Part shown: positions 9,380-23,183 of the stretch, piece after piece | Layout of the letters: each line of letters opens with the position of its first letter | How positions within the stretch are numbered: position 1 is the first letter of the stretch | DNA from: Arabidopsis thaliana | Lineage: Eukaryota; Streptophyta; Magnoliopsida; Brassicales; Brassicaceae | Assembly: GCF_000001735.4 (NCBI RefSeq) | Contig: NC_003071.7 | Coordinates: 7,061,151 to 7,125,150 of the forward strand | DNA: 64,000 nucleotides | Direction: 5' to 3' | Translations under genes and position numbers: made by a program | The notes under the pieces: model-generated | What the model was told of the DNA's origin: nothing | The model's database searches: none | Seen by the model: the letters and a program-made list of their open reading frames with translations, nothing else

Positions 9380-11339
9380 TTGAGTATGAACAATAATTCA
9401 AGAAACCAGAAAATCATCTTTTTGTTATCCTTTATCACGAGCTCGATCGAAATTTTCTCAACTTAAGCAACGACTAGAACTCGCACAGAGCCTCAATCGA
9501 AATTTCACTTTCGATCCGAGTTTGTGTTTTGTCGGAATTGTTCTTCGTCTTCGACAAACAGTTTTTGATTTCTTTTGGTTGTCAGAAAGTTAATAACGTG
9601 TTTTTGATTTAATTTTAAATTTAAATTTAAATTTTAGTAACCAGAAAAATAAAGAGACGAAACTGAACTGCCTCCTTTCACTTCTCGTTCCAAGGCAAAT
9701 TTGTCCATTTTTGGCCGAATGGCTAAAACCTGGTTGGGCCAGCCCACTTTGACTATTTGTGAAAGAAAAAGTCAGAAAGGTGTCCACGGTGAAAATTTCT
9801 TTTGATAAATCTTAGAGTTGATAAATTTAAATGTTTTGGTCCGTTTCTTCACCCTTTAAAAGTTTTTAATAATATGTGAGTAAATGTTTTTGTTATATTG
9901 GAAAAAAATATGTATTATTGGATCACTAATTTTAAAATGAAATTTAAATATTAATTAAAGTATAATTTTATTCTTTTAAGTGATTTGTTATTAGATTTGA
10001 AACTATTTATTAAATTTTAACTGATTTAATAGTAAGAATTACAAAATTCAAATTTCAGTGTGAATGAACCTTCTTATCTTATTTTAAATTGAATGAGAAT
10101 TTGTAAATTTTATATTAATTTTTAAATCGATGTCAAATTTAGATTTTGCTAACAACTTAAACAATAACTTAAATTTTAAATTTTCCAAAGGTTCATAACC
10201 ATTTAGTTAGGATTACAGAAAGCTAAATAATTTATGAATTAAAATTTCTAACCTTTAAGTAAAAAAAAAATTTTGTTAACTAGAAAACGTATTAGAAAAT
10301 TACTGGATAAACCAGTTTTAAGTACATGAATCTGGATACGAAAAATTAATTCAATGTGTTCTAGATTTCGAGGCAACTATCGACCGATCGAATTGTTTAG
10401 ACTTTTGATCATGAATAATAAAGAAATATAGAACATAGGTAAACAATTTACTTTCTCCATATATAGTTGGAGACTTGGAGGTAAGTTTTAGATTTAGCAA
10501 ATCAAGACAACTGTTTGTTAATGAGTAATGACGTACGTATATGAAAGATTTATTGACGCTTGCAATCAAATTCTCAAGGGTTGAATCTTATAGCATACTC
10601 ACCCATACATTTTAACGATATCTATTAACCATGACGGTGGAAAGTAGTAATTAGTTACTTGCTCTTTTTTTTATTTACAACTTATGTATAGCAAATCCAC
10701 TTTTATTCTTGCGCCACTTTTATTCTTGTACAAAATATGTATAGCAAATCAACATATCACATATGTATAAATAATACCAGGTTAATATAATATAGTATTA
10801 TTTATACATAATGTAATACTCTAATAATCGATAAGTTTAATATCATGATTTGTTTTCCTTATTACTAAAGTATGATTGCTTATCTTGCCTAGTTGATAAC
10901 TAATGTGATATAACATCAATATAATTATTCGTATATTTTTAAACATTAAATTAAGTTTAGAAATGTATTTCCTGATAAATTATTGTTTACCGAAATACTC
11001 TTAATACTTTAAACTTCTCTAACTCTATCATACTCAACATAAGTAAATGGAAAATCATGCTGGATAATAGGTTTAGATCGTGCTACAAAAGTATATTTTT
11101 AAACATTAAGTGAAAAAGAAGTTTAAATGAATTGGTTTTACTTTGCCAGATTAATCTGCTAACTTGCTGTCCGCAATAAGTCAATCACTTCAGTTTGCAA
11201 TCCGTGATGGGCCAACCTGCTTGGCCTGCTATTTCGTGGACATAAATATTAATGTCTAAACCCACCCCACTACAGTACTATTTGGACTAAGCCCGTTTGA
11301 CACCTTTACTAATTATAACCACTAGTGAGTAGTTATATA

Positions 11340-11700
11340 AGATTATCTTCAATAGTAGTTTCTTAGAATAGTTATAAGAGAAATAGGTATAAAATTTAAT
11401 GTTTAATTCATATAATTGGTAAGAGATGACTCTTATATAAGAGTCTAAATACATCTTAAGAGCCAGACACGTGTTGTGATATAAGTGGGAGAATGAGAAA
11501 TATTTGCAAAATTCTGTAATTATGTACTACTAATCGTTTTATGTATGTTTATGTCATGTATGTTTAAACTTTGATATCATGTATGTTTCAAATTTTATGA
11601 ATTGCAATAATTATTAAAATTTTTAAAAATCAAATGTTTATATATTTTTTAAAAACCTCAACTTAAGAGCTTACGATTGGACATTGCCAAACATTTAAAC
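11340..11700. mobile_element. Possible MITE with TAAGAGCTTAC-type ends
   Basis: The left end (CTTCAATAGTAGTTTCTTAG) and the reverse complement of the right end (TGTCCAATCGTAAGCTCTTAAG) are similar to each other and to the ends of the elements at 27992 and 28446. It has no coding capacity. Boundaries are approximate. Confidence 0.35.
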
Positions 11701-11979
11701 TTTTATCCAAACTTTTAACTTCAAAACTTTCAAATCAATTATAAAAATATTGCTAAGAATCTTTGCTAAGAATTCACCATTATAGATTCTCTAACAAATC
11801 TTGGCATAATCATTATTATTAAAAAAAACTTTTTGTAGAGTTCTTGTTTTTTCCTTTATAATTTACTTTTCTTTCTCTTTTTCTTTTTTTTTGGCAGAAT
11901 TTAACAATTTTTTAATAAAAATTTAAAAATATAGCACTATATATGTATCAGTTAACTAACATAAAAGATAAATTAAATG

Positions 11980-12310
11980 ACCAATGGAGGAGGTGACGGC
12001 TCCGACGATGGTGGCTCCAACGATGGTGGTAAGTTCGGCAACAGTGTGAATCTAGTGAGGACATGCGGTGGATCCGGCGAGTGGTTCTCGCGAGGATGGT
12101 GGCTTGGAGGACGGCGATGGTGGTGAGGACACTGGTAGCTCCGGCGAGGGCAGTGGTTCCAATGAAGATGGTGGCTTGGAGTTGGAGGACTGCGGTAGTG
12201 GTGATGAAGATGACGGCGGTAGTGGTGGTTCCGCCGATAGCGAAACTGTGGTGGTGATGGTTGTTGTGGTGGTGGTTAATGGTGATAGTAGGGAGGATAA
12301 AATTGTCATA
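11980..12310. repeat. GC-richer imperfect GGTGGCTCC/GATGGTGG repeat
   Basis: An island of degenerate GGTGGC, GACGATGGTGG and GGCTCCGGCGAG words in AT-rich DNA. It gives open frames on both strands (Gly/Asp/Ser-rich on plus, Pro/Ser-rich on minus). Low composition complexity explains the frames; no domain is seen. It may be a decayed fragment of a glycine-rich gene. Confidence 0.5.
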
Positions 12311-13789
12311 TTATATATTATACATCAACTCTAATATAAACTTTATTGTATAGGTTAGTTTCCTCATCATTTGCTATTGCAAGTTATTTCTCTCTCTAAA
12401 GATTTGATGTAATTTAATGCTTACTTAGCCATTTTGCACGACGCAAATAAACTAATACCGCAAAATTCGTGATTACGCAAATAACATTATCTAAATGGCC
12501 AAAAATAACTCATCCCATCTCTTCTTTTTTTTTTTTTTTTGGTCTAAAACTCATTCAATCTCTTCTACACTTGCATTTTCTAATTACTGAACAATAAACT
12601 GCTTCATACAACATAATTTTAAATATGTTTCGTTTGAGATAAATTGTTCGACATTACTAAAGATTTTGGCTGATCAAAAAATTTATCAACCTTTACCACG
12701 ATTCAATTGCCTAGTCATAGGCACGAAGACTCTTGTTTTCGTTTACAAGCATTTGAATGCTAAAAGTACATAGCCGTCTTTGGAGACATGATCTAATAAA
12801 AAAAGATCTACGTTGACGTATAGAAAACACATTGATTAAAGAAAGATATCTCTTAAACTTTATGGGCAAGAAGAAGATATTTTTATAACCTGATAGACAC
12901 ACATGGCAAAATTAAAAATATCTAGATATATGTACAGTTAATGTTCTTGATATTATTGTGCCCATTTGCATTAGACATGGCACAAAAATGAACACGTCAT
13001 TTTTCAACTAAAATAACTTTTCAACTTATTAAAAAATTCGAAGATAACTATAATTCGTCGATGCCTATACGAAATACGAGGTTCTTTTTAACACCTTCTT
13101 TGGACAATAGATATTGAGATTTACATCTTCTGCTCTTTCCGACAAAAGCCCATCTCTTCTGTCTTATTTTCTTCTGAAGGTTCTGTTTTTTTTTTTTTTT
13201 TTTTTTTTTTTCTCATCCAAATAAGTACTTGAGAGAATTATAAGAAAATTCGTACTTCGTTTCTTTGGACAGTGTACCTCCACGTATTCGTCTCTGGTAA
13301 TAATCTCCATCACAAATCTCTTTTTTTTTTCTTTTGTGTGACTCTTGTTTCTGGTGGTACAGTTTGCTCATCGATTGAATCGATTTGTATTTCTTCCACA
13401 CAAGAAAAATGGATTTGTACTTGTTTCTGGATTTTATATATCTGGTGTAATTGTAAGTATAAATTTGTGGAATTAGCTTCTTTTTTTTTTTTTTTTTTTT
13501 GGAGAATTTACTGAAAAAGAATGTGATCCTAGTTTATCAAAAAAAGAATAAGAATGTGATCCTCCTCACATTTGTTTGATGAAACTTTTTGTGTTCTTTA
13601 GGTTTAATTCTGAGGTTGTGTGAAATTTGGTGAAGAGAATTTTGAGATCATAGTAATTATCCACTTGCTTGATGCTCATGAGCTCTAGTTTAGTATTGTG
13701 TTTGTTTTGAATTATGATTGAGATAAAGGATATTTACTTCTCAGGTGATTTAATCAAAGCCTCTGGAGAAGATCTGTAGGTACGTACAA

Positions 13790-15239
13790 ATGTCTGAACA
13801 TGTTATGGTTTTGGGTAAAGGTAACAAAGGAATCAGCAAGAATTCTTCAGTCAATCCATATGAATCAGCTTGGTTAGGTCGTTGGACTCAGTCAGGTAGT
13901 GAAGTGAAGTTTCATGATGGTGAGACCAATTGCTCTAAGCAGTTGATAAGACCTGAAGATGAGAATCATGGAGTCGAGGTCTTGCCGTTTCCTATGTTCA
14001 AGGTTTCTCAAAAGAGAGAGACTACTACTACTACTACTACTAAACCGTCTTTCCATGAAGATGTTGGTTCAAGCTCGAGAGCTATGGTTAATAGAATGCC
14101 CTGGATGTATCCGCAAGGAGAGAACTTCAGTTCTAGTAACCGTCTTGACTTCCCAATTCAAGAAAAGACTACTCAAAACTTGCTAGAGTTGATAAGACCG
14201 GTGAGGATTTACGCAACGGTTGATTCTGTTAACTTGCCTAAAGAAGATAGTCATCAGTTATTGAAGGGGTCTACAGTTTCCATGAAACTGAAAGGGAAGA
14301 TTTTTGGTGGATATCTTGATCTGTTTCCTAATCAAGATCACTCCCACAATAGAGGAGGAGTAAGGCTGCAGTCTCTAGAAAGCTCAAAGGATACTCAAGA
14401 AGATGGACCGAGAAAAAATGAATCATCGGCAGAGACTAATACCTTAGAAATGGATAGACTTCAGACTATACATCTTTCCGGCTCCATTTCTTCGTCATCA
14501 ACTAAGGTATTGTTCAATCGACATATCTACATATCTTTACTCAAAATGTTGAAAGTTGTGATTGTGAAAGATGTTGAAAATTCCGCAGGGAAAAGGAATA
14601 AAAGGCTACTCAGCCATTCCAAGGACCGAAATACCTGACATGAATGAAGAACCACCTCTTGTTCCGGATAGAGAGAATTCAGTAGATGGACATCAGGGAG
14701 AAACAAGCAACTCGGCTACTCAAAGTATGAATGTGGAACACTTTCTGTCCAGAGATTGCAAACGTGTGCGGTTGGAACCAGAAGTAGAAGCCAGCAGTAG
14801 ATGGGTCAAGCGTCTGAAGACAAGCCCCTCAGATTCCAGTGAAACCAAGAGCATGATGAAGATGAAAGAAGCATCACTGGGAGAAAAAGAGAACAATAAT
14901 CTATTCCTTGAGATCTTGAAGTCCGGAATCAACAATCTCCAACCGAGAAATCAAGAACCCGTCGTTTCACAGAGCAATGATCTGAGACAAGGAGGAGATG
15001 ACATTACACTTCTGCATCCATGGATCCAGAGGTGGTGCAAGAAGAAAACTACATCAACAGATCAACCAACAGGGCAAGAAGCTAGCTTTGAGCCAGAGAG
15101 TCACAAGGAGTTCGAGAAGAAACAGTATCCGAGTATTGCAGCCATGGCATTGATGGGGAAGGCTCTGAGCGGTTTAAACCCATATGGTCTTAGAAAGACC
15201 AACTCTCTCATGGTTTGGAATGCAAGGGATTTGAGGTAG
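13790..15239 (+). CDS. PCH1: PCH1, phytochrome B photobody regulator
   Basis: Two coding exons, 13790-14506 and 14589-15239, join in phase 0 (ACTAAG, then GGAAAA) and encode 455 residues. I recognise the MSEHVMVLGKGNKG start and the C-terminal MALMGKALSGLNPYGL block as PHOTOPERIODIC CONTROL OF HYPOCOTYL 1 (AT2G16365). Established role: PCH1 binds the active form of phytochrome B in the nucleus, stabilises photobodies and limits hypocotyl growth in long nights. The protein is hydrophilic, Ser/Glu/Lys-rich and without a classical domain; a run of six Thr codons lies near 14023. The ATG sits directly after GTACGTACAA. The gene converges on RPS25A, with 323 bases between stop codons. Older models joined it to the F-box copy downstream; the sequence gives no reason to. 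Confidence 0.9.
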
Positions 15240-15562
15240 GAAAACAAAACCATCATCCTCATCTTCCCTTGTTTATCATTACAACGTAAAGTCAAGAACA
15301 TCAAACAGAACTAGCTAGCAGGCTTGCTACGATCAAATATTTTGACAGGTTCTACCTTATATGTCAGTCTGACTATTCTTATAATAGTTTCAGTTTATGT
15401 ATGAATACCTTGTTTGCATCATAAATATTCCCTTTTAATCGTTACCGCATCAGTATTTTGATTTGTTACTGGCCTTACAAAAATGATAGCATAATTCAAA
15501 GTGGTAAGTAAATCTGTTCTCTCGAAAATCTTGATTCAAGGGAAAAAGAGTAACATTTAACA

Positions 15563-16163
<601 letters not shown>

Positions 16164-16213
16164 TCAGTCAGAGAAACCACACACGAAATCTGTATGCGAC
16201 GAATAAAATCAAC

Positions 16214-16700
16214 CATCCGAAATACCTAAAACCTATATAAGCCAAATATTTTTATTTTTATTTTGGTAAGGTTTGTTCGATTTTTTTTTGGTAGGGTCTT
16301 GTTCAATTTTATGTAGTAAAATATATTTTTAAATTGTATATTAACTTTATGTTTTATTATATTCCAAACTGGGTTATAACTTATAATTAAATGTAAAAAT
16401 TTAAATATTTGTGAAATGGAGAAAAGTAAAAATTTATCATGACAGACGTCTTCATTTCCCTTAATCTTAATCTTAACATAGTAAAAATCTCTTTCTTCAA
16501 TTTATCTATATATAAGATTTTACTTTAGTTATGTTTTAAAATAATAATATACTCTTAATTGGGTTATAAATGTGAAATCTATATATTTTTAAAAGGGAGC
16601 AAAATCAAATCTTATTGTGATAAATATATATTTCTTCATTATATATCCTTAACTTTTAATTCTTCAGTTTTACATACAGATCTTTACGGTGGAATTTAAC
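16214..16700. repeat. F-box unit upstream region, inverted copy
   Basis: The reverse complement matches 2231-2680 and 30-500, including the AAACATAAAGTTAATATAC and AAATTGAACAAG words and the GGTATTTCGGATGG edge that abuts RPS25A. It is a shared intergenic region between two divergent genes. Confidence 0.75.
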
Positions 16701-16701
16701 G

Positions 16702-18327
16702 ATGGCAGATTGGCCCTTACTTCCGAATGACTTACTAGAACTAATCATGGGTCATCTTGAGACATCTTTCGAGATTTTCCTCTTCCGTTCCGTCTGCAGC
16801 TCATGGCGGTCTGTTGTACCTCCACTAGATCATTCCCGCTGCTTAGGTATCAAAACTCATGATATATCGTTCAATGTCGGCTTTTCGTTCAACGGCCGAC
16901 CAACGAATGAATATTGCACACTAAAAAAGATTCCAATATATCTCGTGAAATTCTGGACTCCGTTTGGTGATGATTATCTATTGGCAGAGATGCGTGAACG
17001 AAATGATGGGGAACCGAAGTTATTGTTGTCGCCCTTGTCATCTAATGGTATCAAGTATGGAATGGGAATAAATAAAGTGTTGTTCAACTCTCTTACCTCA
17101 CCAATTATCCCATTTGGACAATACTACGAGGTTGGTGTTCAAAAGCTCATATTAGTTTTTGAAACTTTTATCTTTTCTTTTTGATAATCATTTAACCACC
17201 ACTTTTTAGTTAGTAGGGTGCTTGAGATTGTTACTTATTTCATTGTCTAACTGATTTTGAGGTAAATCAGCTAATGTTTGGAATTCTTTGTGGTATTAAT
17301 CACGATTCTGTAAATAAATATATACAAGTCACACTATTCATAACTAAGATATATAGGATTTAAACTGATATCAAACCCATCGTATTAGCAGCATGTAATC
17401 TTATCTCTAATAAATTCTCTCTAACCTTGCTAATTAATAAATAAGACCGCAAAGTTGGTCCTGTTATTATTATCATTATTTTCCTTGTGTCTTCAATTTA
17501 GCCCCATAATCTTCGATGCAGATAACCTACATTGAGAAGCGACCCAGTGAATACCGCTTTGGATTTCCCTATAAACTAGAGTGGGTGGAGATTACCGAGA
17601 GAGTTGAATTTCTTAAACTGGATAGTGAAGATAGCAGAGATTTTGCGGTGCTTTTTGCTGGAAGAATGTGCAATTTGGTGATGTATAGAAGCCGTAACAT
17701 GAGTTGGACTCAAGTTGTGGAGCATCCTGAAAAGTATGCATATCAAGATTTGGTTGCATTCAAAGGAAAGTTTTATGCTGTTGATTCAAGTGGAAGGGGA
17801 CGGGTCTTTGTTGTCGAACTTTCTTTCGAAGTTACGGAGATCCCCTCAGTCGGAGGATCGCAACAGTCTTCTAAAGAAAGTCTGGTGCAGTCAGGCGAGG
17901 AGTTGTTGCTAGTGCAACGGTTCACACCTGTTGGGCGGCGTTATGATGAATATATATATATACATGGTTCAGAGTGTTTAGACTTGATGAAGAAAGAGGA
18001 AAGAGAAAGTGGGTTCAAGTTAATGACTTGAACGACCGAGTGATCTTTCTTGGAGCTCAGACGAATCTCTGCTGCTCAGTACATAAGCTCCCAGGTGCAA
18101 AGGAGAATTGCATTGTGTTCATTGAATCAAATGATTGTTTCATCATTGACAATGACTCAGTCCTTTTGTTTGACTTAAAAACCAGAAGAACTAGTACTGC
18201 GTTTAATGAATGCAAAGGCTACATGGGCGTGTTCGGCGCAAATCTTGAATCTTTATTGTCTTGTGGACTTGTGACCATTCGAGACCCAACGAAAAGCTTT
18301 GATTTCTGTTATGATTATAAATATTAG
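16702..18327 (+). pseudogene. F-box/DUF295 gene copy with TA-repeat frameshift
   Basis: Exon 1 is 16702-17130 and exon 2 starts at 17522, phase 0, the same structure as the minus-strand copy at 556-2217. The F-box occupies about residues 5-45 ([27 protein letters not shown]), followed by the DUF295 region. In exon 2 the sequence GAATATATATATATACATGG (about 17949-17966) has one extra TA compared with the other copy, which shifts the frame so that translation ends at 18031. The conserved C-terminal part ([18 protein letters not shown] to the stop at 18325-18327) is open in another frame. A shortened protein of about 313 residues is possible. The copy is head to head with RPS25A and probably marks the ancestral F-box locus, because it lies among syntenic genes. 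Confidence 0.8.
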
Positions 18328-18645
18328 TCTTTTTTTTCTTCTGGATTCCAATATGACAAAACATCTATTAATATATGTTTCGAAACGCTATTATTATATT
18401 TAATATATATTATTTGTATAGTTTTCTGATTATATTCTACCAAACAAGGTGCGGTAATCGTCTAGTTTTCATGTTATTTGGGAATCATTCATTGCAATGA
18501 CAAATTTTTTGTAAGAGCATTGATCAGGTCATACGAAAAAAGCTCCTTTTATTCTGATGCATACAACTTTTTTTGTATTCTGATGCATACACACGTACAC
18601 AAAAACACATACAAACATGAAGTGATGAAACATAGATAACTTTTT
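18328..18645. other. Intergenic, 3' flank of F-box copy
   Basis: Homology to the flank of the first F-box copy continues to about 18356 (CTGGATTCCAATATGACA) and then stops abruptly, which marks the duplication breakpoint. The rest holds nothing I recognise. Confidence 0.5.
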
Positions 18646-18821
18646 TTATGATAAAAATGAAGATGGCCAATTGCTACATTCATAATAACAGGTGCACGTA
18701 CGGAATCCATATAGTCCCACGCAACGACCATAATCGTTAGGCCCGACGTATGCCTTCCTACAGTACGCTTTGCAATTATCACATGGTACACCCTTGTTCT
18801 CGCGTTGGCACATATAAGAAC
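18646..18821 (-). CDS. Defensin-like (DEFL) peptide, mature-domain exon
   Basis: After a TTTAAG acceptor the minus strand encodes S-Y-M-C-Q-R, then cysteines in the contexts GVPC, DNC, KAYC, YGRC, FRTC, TC and YYEC before SNWPSSFLS and a TAA at 18648-18646. Eight cysteines in 57 residues with a CKAYC core fit plant defensin-like secreted peptides, and a DEFL gene (AT2G16367) is known between PCH1 and THY-1. The exon starts in phase 1, so it needs an upstream signal-peptide exon. A start near 18904 (MAKEMVTLEQ) is a candidate, but the donor would leave a very short intron, so the first exon is unresolved. DEFL peptides are typically antimicrobial or signalling molecules of the apoplast. Confidence 0.7.
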
Positions 18822-18904
18822 CTTAAACCCACGGAAGAAAAGAACAAAAAAAAATTTGTTAGACATTTTACAATTTGTTCAAGCGTCACCATTTCCTTGG
18901 CCAT

Positions 18905-19339
18905 ATCTTAGTTTATTTCTTGCTTGATCTTGTTGATACCAATCAACTCTCGGAGGGAATTTATAAGGTTAACTTGTGAAAGAAAAATGTGGACACATAT
19001 AGAAAGAAACAAAATAGAAGATAAGAGAAAATCACAGAGGCTACAAGTGTATGGTGTAGCTTCCGTAGAGTATCGCTTATTGCTCTTAATTCTTACATCA
19101 CAAAAAAGTTGGTTACTTTAGTTAGGTACTTGAAAATCTGCACGTTGTGTCTGTAGTAAAATTATAATGAAATTTATTCACTTCATAGAATCATTACCTG
19201 ATTTTAGCGAGTAGCTCTTGTTTTTGTGACATCACAAAGTTGGAGAATACTTCATCCGTATAAACTTTTGTGTCATCAGCTACTAACACAAGCATAGAGA
19301 ATTACATTTTTAGTTTCATACCAATTAAAGTATGGCAAC
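18905..19339. other. Intergenic DNA with a local duplicate downstream
   Basis: The stretch 19045-19340 (ACAAGTGTATGGTGTAG, TTTTGTGTCATCA, CACAAGCATA, TACCAATTA) is weakly repeated at 20440-20580 in the same orientation. This suggests a local duplication later split by insertions, including the TRIM at 19345. Confidence 0.4.
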
Positions 19340-19344
19340 ATCCT

Positions 19345-19679
19345 TATTAGTATGAACCTAACTCACACCCAAAAGCTATCTCAATGAGTGGAGGTTTATC
19401 ACATACTTATATATTGCTCCACAATTTATCAAAGTCTCGATGTGAGACATATTCTAATACACCCCTCTCACGCTCAGAATTGGACATCTAAAGCGTAAAA
19501 TTTGTGGGATTGGACATGCACGGGTGGTCCACAATCGAGACAAATTGAAACCTTGGGCTCTGATACCATATTAGTATGGGCCTAACTCACACCCAAAAGC
19601 TAGCTCAATGAGTGGAGGTTTACTACTTATATATTGCTCCACAATTTATCAAAGTCTCGATGTGAGACATATTCTAATA
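19345..19679 (-). mobile_element. TRIM: 335-bp miniature LTR retrotransposon
   Basis: Two direct repeats of about 115 and 111 bp (19345-19459 and 19569-19679) flank a 109-bp interior with no coding capacity. On the minus strand the first repeat is followed immediately by TGGTATCAGAGCCCAAGG (19568-19551), a primer-binding site complementary to plant initiator tRNA-Met. A purine tract, GTGAGAGGGGTG, sits just before the second repeat. The flanks ATCCT (19340-19344) and ACCCT (19680-19684) look like a 5-bp target-site duplication with one mismatch. LTR ends read TATTAGAATATG and CATACTAATA. This is the structure of terminal-repeat retrotransposons in miniature (Katydid-like in Arabidopsis). Confidence 0.8.
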
Positions 19680-19684
19680 ACCCT

Positions 19685-20880
19685 CATTTATTATCAAAAG
19701 AAACTTTTCTTTCAGACACATATAAAAGGCCTTCGGTTTTTGTCCGGAACAAAGAGAGTTTTCAGTTTTCGGTTCGAAATTGGTTTAGCAATCTGTTCAA
19801 TTTGGCAGAATTTTGAATCATGTTCAGTTAGTTCAGTTCCCCTAACCGAGCGGTTGACCTTTTTTCTAAAACCAAAAACATACCAAATCGATTCGGGTTT
19901 ATGGGTTTATGGATATCCGGTTTGGTATGTTTTAAACTTCGAGTTTTATGTTTTTCATTTTCGGATTGTTGCTTGCGGTTTACTCTTCAATTACTCTTGT
20001 TTGAGAACTTCTATTTGTCATATTTGTATTGTTGTTTGCAGTTTGCTATTTAGGTTTGGAATTTGGATGTTAATGTTCATTTTTTCACTCTGTTTTTTCT
20101 TGTGATTTGTCACAAATCATTTGAAACTCGGGTATTTTTCGCTGTAATGGATAATTGTTAACCAATTTTTTCGGGTATTTACCGGTTCTCAAATTGATTA
20201 CCCAAATCAACCCGAATCCGAATGTACCCGAACCGGATTGGAACCGAAAATTTCATTTTCCCTTATTGGATAGTAAATCTATTACCCATTTAACCCAACC
20301 CCGAACGGGTTACCCATATGTTCAGCCCTAGTTTCTACGAAAAAACCGAGAAGTAACTGGCTTGGTCCGGTTAACCAGTTGGTTAACCGAGCTCGCAGGT
20401 CTAATATTGTGTAGTATTCGTCAATTGCCGACATAAGGCCACAAGTGTATAGTGTAGTTACTCTGCATTATCCACACCTTTTGTTTGTGTCATCAATCAA
20501 TTACTTTAAACACAAGCATATGAAATTACAGTTATAGTTGTATACCAATTATAACACCACAACAGTTATAGTATATTAGAAAGATTATTTATGTATCTTG
20601 TAGACAAACTTAAAACCAAAAAGAACATAAATTGGCCAAAATCATCAAAGTTCTCATTCGATAGTTGAAATAGGAAACAATATATAAAAGAAGTATAAAA
20701 TCCTAAATCGCTCTAGAACCATGTGGAACTAGAGGATTCCAACACATGTTTATGACAAGTTATCACCCACAAAAGGGTAATATGAGTCCATACATTGATG
20801 GTCATTCATCTGATTCAATCATAAATTTTACACAATCAATTTGTCGGTAGTCTCCTTTTGGTCATATCCTATAGTAAGAG
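19685..20880. other. Transposon debris between TRIM and THY-1
   Basis: Rich in CGGTTCGGTT, ACCCGAACCGG and AACCCAACCCCGAACGGG words typical of decayed DNA transposons and Helitrons. Long plus-strand frames (for example 19608-20105) are hydrophobic noise. No gene is supported. Confidence 0.45.
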
Positions 20881-20887
20881 ATGAGAA

Positions 20888-23183
<2,296 letters not shown>

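Larger units (their letters stand above)
5617..9770. mobile_element. Mutator-like element with imperfect terminal inverted repeats
   Basis: The sequence from about 5617 (GTGGGTTGGGCC, TTAGCCATTCAGCCAAAAA, AATGCCCTTGACGA) recurs inverted at about 9680-9770 as GTGGGCTGGCCCAA, TTAGCCATTCGGCCAAAAA and TTTGCCTTGGAACGA. This gives imperfect inverted repeats of some 80 bp around a 4.1-kb unit. Inside are a MuDR-type transposase N-terminus, an RPA/DUF223-like gene, a possible third short minus-strand gene and 15 TACGTAC motifs. The MULE catalytic core was not found, so the element looks defective. Exact ends and the target-site duplication were not resolved. Confidence 0.6.
9771..13500. other. Repeat-rich intergenic DNA upstream of PCH1
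   Basis: Mostly AT-rich sequence without a supported gene. Transposon-like fragments include 11150-11300 (GGGCCAACCTGCTTGGCC) and MITE-like termini near 11340 and 11690. A 26-base poly(T) at 13186-13211 and shorter T tracts precede the likely PCH1 5' UTR, which may contain an intron ending at CTTCTCAG (13736-13743). Confidence 0.4.

Noticed and set aside
19608..20105. 165-residue plus-strand hydrophobic frame
   Set aside because: It starts inside the TRIM LTR and runs through transposon debris; composition is Phe/Leu noise.
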